From positions 62,001 through 126,000 of the forward strand of contig NZ_JBHSXL010000004.1 of the NCBI RefSeq assembly GCF_042662125.1: DNA of 64,000 bases, read 5' to 3'. The translations under genes and the position numbers were made by a program. A model generated the notes under the pieces. It saw only the letters and a list, made by a program, of their open reading frames with translations. It was not told the DNA's origin and did not search any database. The stretch is from Halopenitus salinus. GTDB lineage: Archaea > Halobacteriota > Halobacteria > Halobacteriales > Haloferacaceae. Shown piece after piece: positions 58,753 through 64,000 of the stretch; within the stretch, counting starts at the first letter, position 1, and every line of letters begins with the position of its first letter.

Positions 58753-59943
58753 TTACCTGGTTCCGACGGCGATTGCGACGAACGCGACGAGCGTCGCGGC
58801 GAGCGTCAACAGGATGGCGGCGACGTAGCCGTTCGTGTAGGAGACGCTCGCGGTGCCGAGCGGCGGCATCGCCAGCGCGCCCACCCCGCCGGCCACGTTG
58901 AACACGCCGATGATGGCGGTGTCCATCTCGGGGTCGTAGACGCCCATCAAAAGCGGGATGTAGATCGTCGCACAGCCGCCGAGCCCCAGGCCGACGAGGA
59001 TCACCCCGACCGCCATGACCGGCAGCGAGGGCGCGAGCAGCACCGCGATCCCCGCCGCCGAACAGCCGAGCGAGGCGAGGAAGGCGCGTCTGGCCCCGAC
59101 CACGTCAGCGACGTAGCCGCCGCCGATCCGCGAGACGATGCTCACGCCGCCGATCGCGCCGAAGGCGGCCGAGGCCGTGGCGCCGGCCAGTCCGCGCGCG
59201 GCGAACAAGTCGATCGCATACGCCGCGAGCAGCTGGTACCACGCGAACGCGAGCCCGATCCCGACGAAGAGCAGCTGAAACCGCCGCGTCCGCGCCAGCC
59301 CGGCGACCCACTCCAGGAGCTCGCCCGCCGTCGCCGACGACTGGTCGGCCCATCGCGGCCGGCGACAGACGATCCCGGCGAACAGGAAGGTGACGGCCGT
59401 CACGGACATGATGGTCAAGAACCCGCGGCGGATGCCCACGGTGGCGATCGCGTACTCCCAGACCGGCGGCAACACGAAGAGTCCGAGCCCGTTTCCGACG
59501 AAGATGAGCCCTGTCGCGGCGCCGCGCCGCTCGTCGAACCACCGGGGGACGATGGAGGCGAGCAGAACGAACACGGTTCCCAACGCGATCCCGAGCACGG
59601 CGAAGACGACCAGCAGCCCCGCGTAGGACTCGACGAAAAACAGCGCGGGGGAGACGAGCGCAGTCGCGGCGGTGCAGGCGAGGAGCACCCCCCGGGCCGG
59701 GAGGTGTGCGGAGAAGACGCCGATCGTTCCCGACCCGATGAAGAAGGTGAAGAGCATGACCGAAAAGACGGTGGAGAGCGCGACCGGCGAGATCGCGAAC
59801 GTCTCGCTGAGCGGGTCGCGGAGAACCCCGTAGGAGAGCGGCGTCCCGAAGGTGAAGATCATCCCCACCGCGCCGAGGATCGCCACGAGCCAACTCCGGC
59901 GGCCGTCGGGTGATTCCGTCGACCGATCGCTTCGTGTGCTCAC
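58753..59943 (-). CDS. MFS transporter (oxalate/nitrate-type uncertain)
   Basis: A 396-residue major facilitator protein with 12 predicted helices. The 2-3 loop motif (SAHLPARGV region) and RWFDERRGAATGLIFVGNGLG in helix 4-5 are typical. This form is common in MFS monocarboxylate/oxalate carriers. Nitrate-nitrite (NarK) signature motifs are not evident. It is convergent with the nitrite reductase operon, so a nitrogen role is possible but weak. The start is a GTG. Confidence 0.82.
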   Translation of the reverse strand: MSTRSDRSTESPDGRRSWLVAILGAVGMIFTFGTPLSYGVLRDPLSETFAISPVALSTVFSVMLFTFFIGSGTIGVFSAHLPARGVLLACTAATALVSPALFFVESYAGLLVVFAVLGIALGTVFVLLASIVPRWFDERRGAATGLIFVGNGLGLFVLPPVWEYAIATVGIRRGFLTIMSVTAVTFLFAGIVCRRPRWADQSSATAGELLEWVAGLARTRRFQLLFVGIGLAFAWYQLLAAYAIDLFAARGLAGATASAAFGAIGGVSIVSRIGGGYVADVVGARRAFLASLGCSAAGIAVLLAPSLPVMAVGVILVGLGLGGCATIYIPLLMGVYDPEMDTAIIGVFNVAGGVGALAMPPLGTASVSYTNGYVAAILLTLAATLVAFVAIAVGTR

Positions 59944-60079
59944 GTCGACGGGTACCCGACGGGTCGGCGAAAGGGTTGTGATCGGCGGACGTTCTGCCGG
60001 AACTCGGTCGCGGCGCCGATCCGCCGGAATCCGGTGCGGTCGTCACGAACCGGATGAATCGATCCGGAACAGTCCTCGC

Positions 60080-60577
60080 TCACTCCGCGAACGATCTCGC
60101 GTACAGAAGCGCGACCGGGACGGCGTAGACGACGTGGCCGATCCCGGAGACGATCGTGGCCGGGATCGCGAAATTGGGGAACGGCGGCGCGTTCGGGAAG
60201 CCGACGGCCCCGAGCCAAAGCGGCATCACGACCACCGCGAGAGCGACCGTCGTGAGGATTCCGTATGCGACCCCCAGTCCGATCGCGCCGCCGGTCGATC
60301 GAGCGGTCTGGCGGAGCGGTCCCGTCTGAACGAGCGCGACGTAGACGAGCCCCAACACGACGCCGTGGAACTGGTGGATCGCCCACCCGGCGAGCAGCGC
60401 CGGCCCCTCGATCCCGTACATGGCCGGGATCACGACCTCCAGAAGCGGCGGCGGCATCACGTACATCATCATGAGCCCGAACGGAACGCTGCCGATGAAC
60501 CCGCCGACGGCTCCGGCGACCCACTGTTTCGAGGTAACCTCGACCGTGACGTCCGTCGATCGCGTTTCGGTTGCCAT
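60080..60577 (-). CDS. Integral membrane protein, 165 aa
   Basis: Four predicted helices (about 18-42, 52-80, 90-118 and 130-155). The first two form GGFIGSVPFGLMMMYVMPPP and HQFHGVVLGLVYVAL; the His residues in HQFHG might bind metal or heme, but the family is unknown. It is followed upstream by another small membrane protein on the same strand, 122 bp away. Confidence 0.75.
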   Translation of the reverse strand: MATETRSTDVTVEVTSKQWVAGAVGGFIGSVPFGLMMMYVMPPPLLEVVIPAMYGIEGPALLAGWAIHQFHGVVLGLVYVALVQTGPLRQTARSTGGAIGLGVAYGILTTVALAVVVMPLWLGAVGFPNAPPFPNFAIPATIVSGIGHVVYAVPVALLYARSFAE

Positions 60578-60699
60578 GGGTATTCACACCATGGACGCCG
60601 CGGCGGATAAGTGTAATCTGAGCGAAAGGTAACCGGGTTACCTCCAGCACACCTCCTCGGGCACCCCTCCTCCAGCACATCTCCTCGACGTCCCAACGA

Positions 60700-61158
60700 T
60701 TAACCGTGCATTTCGCTCCCCTCGTCGTCCATCCGGGGGCCCCACGCCATGATCACGCCGCTTGCGAGCATCAACGCCGCGAGCGCGACCATTCCCGGAT
60801 CCCAGCCCATGCCGCTCGCCATGCCCGATCCGGCCATGCCGGAACCTCCCATGCCGCCGGTCATTCCTGCTCCGCCCGTTCCCATCGTCCCCGACCCGCC
60901 GACCATCCCGGTTCCGACGAGGAGCTGGTTGAGGAGCATCACGAGGGCGTATCCGATCATGAGCCGACCGCTCCAGCCCGCGAGCCGGTCCGCATGCGCG
61001 GTGAGCAGAACCGCGCCGTGGACGATCACGATCGCCCCGAGGACCCCCATGAGCAGTCCGCTCGAGGTCATTCGCGATGCCGTCGACGCGCTCCAGATCG
61101 AGTACAGGCCCGAGGAGAACGCGATCGCGGCGGCGTAAAGCCGGGTGTTCGAGATCAT
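60700..61158 (-). CDS. Membrane protein with Gly/Met-rich loop
   Basis: A 152-residue protein: helices at about 5-22, 30-54, 62-80 and 122-142. Between helices three and four, residues 82-120 are a low-complexity Gly-Met-Ser segment with repeated GM and GSGMAG units, about ten methionines. Such Met-rich stretches can bind copper(I) or be simple repeats. No copper ATPase or halocyanin lies next to it. It shares direction with the 60080 gene. Confidence 0.7.
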   Translation of the reverse strand: MISNTRLYAAAIAFSSGLYSIWSASTASRMTSSGLLMGVLGAIVIVHGAVLLTAHADRLAGWSGRLMIGYALVMLLNQLLVGTGMVGGSGTMGTGGAGMTGGMGGSGMAGSGMASGMGWDPGMVALAALMLASGVIMAWGPRMDDEGSEMHG

Positions 61159-61286
61159 ACCTCACGATCGCACGCACCCCTAATGAGTGGTCGGGCTCCG
61201 AATGCTCGAAAGTCGGGGATCCGGGGAGTCGAACCGGAGGCGCTCCGCCGCTAGTGCTAACTGACGCGAGCGTGTGGTGGAACTCG

Positions 61287-61970
61287 ATGCCCCTGGATGC
61301 CGACCGCGTCACCACGATCACGTTCGACTCCTACAGCACGCTCGTCGACGTCGACGCCGCGGAACGAGCGCTCGCGGAACGGGTCGACGACCCGGAGCCG
61401 ATCTCGAAGCTCTGGCGGGCGCGATCGCTCGAGTACACGTTCGTCGCCAACCAGATCGACGCCTACCAGCCGTTCTACGAGATGAACCGCGACGCCCTCC
61501 AGTACGCGCTCGACGCTCACGGGGTGGACGTCTCGCCCGAGGAACGCGACGAGATCCTCGCCGTCTACCACGAACTCGACGTGTTCGAGGACGTTCGAGA
61601 CGGGATCGAACGGCTTCGCGAGGGAGGGTACGACTGCTACGTCGTCTCGAACGGGAATCCCGAGATGTTGGCCTCCATGATCGAACACGCCGACATCGGG
61701 GACCTCATCGAGGACGCGATCAGCGCGGACGAGGTCCGGACGTTCAAGCCCGCCGCCGAGATATACCGCCACGCCGCGGGGCGGACGGGAACGCCGATCC
61801 GTGAGATCGCCCACGTCACCGCCGGCTGGTTCGACGTCATGGGGGCGAGACACGCCGGGATGCAAGGAATTCGTGTCGATCGAAAGGACACGCCGTGGGA
61901 GTCGTTCGGCGAGGAGCCGGACCTGACGATCGACTCGTTCCACGACCTGGCGGACGCGCTGGGCGTCTGA
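61287..61970 (+). CDS. HAD-type haloacid dehalogenase-like hydrolase (type II)
   Basis: A 227-residue HAD hydrolase: motif I TFDSYSTLVDV (nucleophile Asp in residues 11-21), cap with LEYTFVANQIDAYQPF (the LWRxRxxEYTF segment of L-2-haloacid dehalogenases), motif II VVSNGNP and motif III FKPAAEIY. The WF/DVMGA end fits the haloacid dehalogenase subgroup. A dehalogenase or phosphatase action is possible. The start ATG at PLDADRVTT is the first plausible one. Confidence 0.87.
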   Translation: MPLDADRVTTITFDSYSTLVDVDAAERALAERVDDPEPISKLWRARSLEYTFVANQIDAYQPFYEMNRDALQYALDAHGVDVSPEERDEILAVYHELDVFEDVRDGIERLREGGYDCYVVSNGNPEMLASMIEHADIGDLIEDAISADEVRTFKPAAEIYRHAAGRTGTPIREIAHVTAGWFDVMGARHAGMQGIRVDRKDTPWESFGEEPDLTIDSFHDLADALGV

Positions 61971-62051
61971 GAGATACTGACCGGACCGGTCAGATCCCTC
62001 GAACTGCTCCGATCGACGCGTTGAAAGGCTCGCCACGAGAATCCGGCCGTG

Positions 62052-63593
62052 ATGACCCTCTCCGTGACGGACACCCTGCGGGACGAGCGCGTGGAGTTCA
62101 CGGTCGACGGCGACGACGTGCTGTTGTACGTCTGCGGGCTCACGGTCTCCGACGACCCCCACCTGGGTCACGCCCGGATGTGGGTCCACGCCGACGTCCT
62201 CCACCGATGGCTCGACCACCTCGGATACGACGTCCGTCACGTCGAGAACGTCACCGACGTCAACGAGAAGATCGCCGCACGCGTCGGCGAACGCGAGGAG
62301 TGGACGGGCGAACCCGACGTCGCGGAGACGTTCACCGAGACGGTCTTCGAGAGCATGCGCGGGCTCAACCTGCTTCGCGCGGAGGTGTATCCCCGCGTCT
62401 CCGAGCACGTCCCGGAGATACTCGATCTGGTCGAGTCGCTCGTCGAGGCCGGCTACGCCTACGAGTCGAACGGCTCCGTCTACTTCGACGTCACGACCTT
62501 CGAGGAGTACGGACGGCTCTCGAACCAGGACGTCGAGGAACTCGAGGCGCAAGGCGAGCCCGACGAGCGCTCGGAAAAGCGGAACCCGGCGGACTTCGCG
62601 CTCTGGAAGGCCGGCGGGGTGAGCGAGACGGCCGTCCGCGAACACCGGAAACACGACCACGACGGCCCGCTGCCCGAGGGCGAGACCTGGGAGTCGCCGT
62701 GGGGCGAGGGGCGACCCGGCTGGCACGTCGAGTGTTCGGCGATGTCGATGACGCACCTCGGCGAGACGCTCGACGTCCACATGGGCGGACGCGACCTCGT
62801 CTTTCCCCACCACGAAAACGAGATCGCCCAGTCGGAGGCGGCCACGGGCGAGCCCTTCGTCCGCTACTGGATGCACGCCGGCCTCCTCTCGATGGAGGGC
62901 GAGAAGATGTCCTCGTCGATCGGGAACTTCTGGACGGTGCCCGACGCCCTCGAGGAACTGGGAGTCAACGTCCTCCGGACGTTCTATGCGGGCGCGTCCT
63001 ACCGCTCCGAGCAGGCGCTCACCGAGGAGACGATCGCCGAGGCCGAAGAGCGGTGGGAGCGTCTCTTGCGAACTCACGAACGCGGCGTCGACGCGCTCGA
63101 CTCCGTGGACGCACACACGAAGGCCACGGACGAGGACCTCCGATCGGCCGTGGACGTCGCCCGGGAGGACTTCGAGACCGCGATGAACGACGACCTCAAC
63201 GTCCGGGAGGCGACCGCGGCGCTGCTCGAACTCACCGACGCCGTCAACCGACACCTCGATCGCGTCGAGAGCAGCGAGGGTGGCGAGGGCAGCGAAGGCG
63301 ACGAGGACGGCGAGGGCGGCGAAACCGGGTACGACTACCGCGGCCTGCGTCGGGCGATCGAGACGCTCGAGGAGTTCGGCGAGGGCGTACTGGGACTTCG
63401 GTTCGACGCCGGAGAGGGCGTCGACGGGGACGTCGAACTCGCCGACGAACTCGTCGAGCTCGTCCTCGATCTCCGCGAATCAGCTCGCGAGGCGGGCGAG
63501 TACGAGCGCGCGGACGAGCTTCGCGACGCGCTGGCGGCGGTCGGCGTCGAGGTCGAGGACGGGCCCGAGGGGCCGACCTACCGCTTCGAGTGA
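62052..63593 (+). CDS. cysS: Cysteinyl-tRNA synthetase
   Basis: A 513-residue class I aminoacyl-tRNA synthetase. Zinc/Cys-binding Cys28 (YVCGLTV), the HIGH variant HLGH at 37-40 (DDPHLGHAR), the WHVECSAM motif and KMSSS at 285-289 are intact. A disordered Ser/Gly/Glu-rich insert occurs near residues 405-425 (SEGGEGSEG...), typical of haloarchaeal adaptive inserts. An in-frame GTG precedes the ATG by one codon. Charging cysteine directly means the SepRS route need not be used. Confidence 0.95.
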   Translation: MTLSVTDTLRDERVEFTVDGDDVLLYVCGLTVSDDPHLGHARMWVHADVLHRWLDHLGYDVRHVENVTDVNEKIAARVGEREEWTGEPDVAETFTETVFESMRGLNLLRAEVYPRVSEHVPEILDLVESLVEAGYAYESNGSVYFDVTTFEEYGRLSNQDVEELEAQGEPDERSEKRNPADFALWKAGGVSETAVREHRKHDHDGPLPEGETWESPWGEGRPGWHVECSAMSMTHLGETLDVHMGGRDLVFPHHENEIAQSEAATGEPFVRYWMHAGLLSMEGEKMSSSIGNFWTVPDALEELGVNVLRTFYAGASYRSEQALTEETIAEAEERWERLLRTHERGVDALDSVDAHTKATDEDLRSAVDVAREDFETAMNDDLNVREATAALLELTDAVNRHLDRVESSEGGEGSEGDEDGEGGETGYDYRGLRRAIETLEEFGEGVLGLRFDAGEGVDGDVELADELVELVLDLRESAREAGEYERADELRDALAAVGVEVEDGPEGPTYRFE

Positions 63594-63663
63594 TCATCGT
63601 TGCGTCCGGGAGTGACGCCGGTAAGTACTTTCCCTCCGGCGTGCTATCACCCACCGAGACCGA

Positions 63664-64000
63664 ATGACGATCCGAACGCGAGCGGGAACGTGGCGACGGC
63701 GGCTCCGGAAGGGACTCCACGACGCCTTCGCGGAGACGCACACGCCCCACCAGATCGCCGGGAGCTTCTCGTTCGGCGTCTTCGTCACGATGTTGCCGAC
63801 GGTCGGTGTGGGGCTGCTCGTCTTCGTCGCCCTGGCGTGGCTGTCCGACGGGGTGAGCAAGCTCGCGTTCGTCGCCTCCGCCCTGCTCATCAATCCGGTC
63901 GTGAAGTCCGGCGTCTACGTCGCGAGCTTCGCGATCGGCGTGTTCCTGCTCGGGCCCGTCGAGGGCGCGACCGTCACGAGCGCGAGCCTGTCCGGGGCGT
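63664..64000 (+). CDS. DUF2062 membrane protein (partial, runs off the window)
   Basis: The first 112 residues of a protein with a basic N-terminus (TRAGTWRRRLRKGLHDAFAETHTPHQIAGSFSFGVF), then hydrophobic helices (GLLVFVALAWL, KLAFVASALLINPVVKSGVY). The HTPHQIA-x-SFSFGVF and the INP motif are the DUF2062 signature. Function unknown; often next to glycosyltransferases, but here it follows cysS by 70 nt. Confidence 0.85.
   Translation, partial: MTIRTRAGTWRRRLRKGLHDAFAETHTPHQIAGSFSFGVFVTMLPTVGVGLLVFVALAWLSDGVSKLAFVASALLINPVVKSGVYVASFAIGVFLLGPVEGATVTSASLSGA

Noticed and set aside
61217..61250. tRNA-like T arm (CGGTTCGACTCCCCG on the minus strand) near a GC-rich hairpin
   Set aside because: No matching acceptor, D or anticodon arms can be drawn at the right distance; the resemblance is limited to one arm.
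61257..63254. Long minus-strand frame of 665 codons across the HAD and cysS genes
   Set aside because: It overlaps two well-supported plus-strand genes, including cysS with intact HLGH and KMSSS motifs; long antisense frames are expected at this GC content.
63270..63325. GGCGAG-type repeats in cysS considered as a frameshift or insertion
   Set aside because: The frame stays open, and the Ser/Gly/Glu-rich insert is the kind of acidic insert seen in haloarchaeal proteins.

Overview
The window is a gene-dense piece of a haloarchaeal (Halobacteria, extreme halophile) chromosome. The evidence is high GC with strong GC3 bias, very acidic proteins, many apparently leaderless genes with TATA-like boxes about 25-30 nt before the start codon, and archaeal lipid, nucleotide and tRNA genes (phosphomevalonate decarboxylase, digeranylgeranylglyceryl phosphate synthase, CDP-alcohol phosphotransferase, GTP cyclohydrolase IIa, pyrB-pyrI, a small archaeal modifier protein, type IV pilin, XPB/Bax1 pair). 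No rRNA or CRISPR array was found. One tRNA (Arg, anticodon TCG) is present.

Layout. 1-4721: a thioredoxin-reductase-like flavoprotein running off the left edge, then an amidase, PxpA, a ubiquitin-like SAMP/MoaD protein and an acetamidase/formamidase, a nitrogen-amide theme. 4785-7536: an iron or metal homeostasis block with three tandem Dps genes, a DtxR-family repressor and a 61-aa protein, tied together by three copies of a DtxR-type operator. 7600-14740: metabolic and small zinc-ribbon genes. 14785-17835: a divergent unit of a DUF59 protein, an amidohydrolase and a zinc alcohol dehydrogenase that resembles the accessory genes of actinobacterial propane monooxygenase loci. 18048-21191: LUD protein, C45 hydrolase, Rossmann oxidoreductase and a translationally coupled 59-aa ORF. 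21192-23821: an accessory, AT-richer, poorly coding stretch ending in a DUF5805-tyrosine recombinase pair, bracketed by inverted 11-bp repeats.

23903-37166 is mostly core: Bax1 nuclease and XPB helicase, mevalonate pathway, ferredoxin, aspartate transcarbamoylase, HAD and DUF255 proteins, purD. 37281-40764 holds an acid-sugar dehydratase-like enolase and an orphan 2-oxoacid dehydrogenase E1 pair. 41636-41963 is a hairpin-rich gap next to tRNA-Arg. 42139-54749 contains lipid genes, a hisC-kinase-CDP-alcohol transferase operon, hydrolases, gch3, two divergent histidine kinases and an SLC13 permease. 54863-61158 carries a prepilin, several tiny genes, assimilatory ferredoxin-nitrite reductase with DUF6360 and an MFS carrier, and two membrane proteins. 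61287-64000 has a HAD protein, cysS and the start of a DUF2062 membrane protein.

The most notable points are the Dps triplet in which two copies have lost ferroxidase residues, the shared metal-repressor operators, the alkane-oxidation-like accessory unit without a monooxygenase, the small integrated element, and three real-looking genes shorter than 60 codons.
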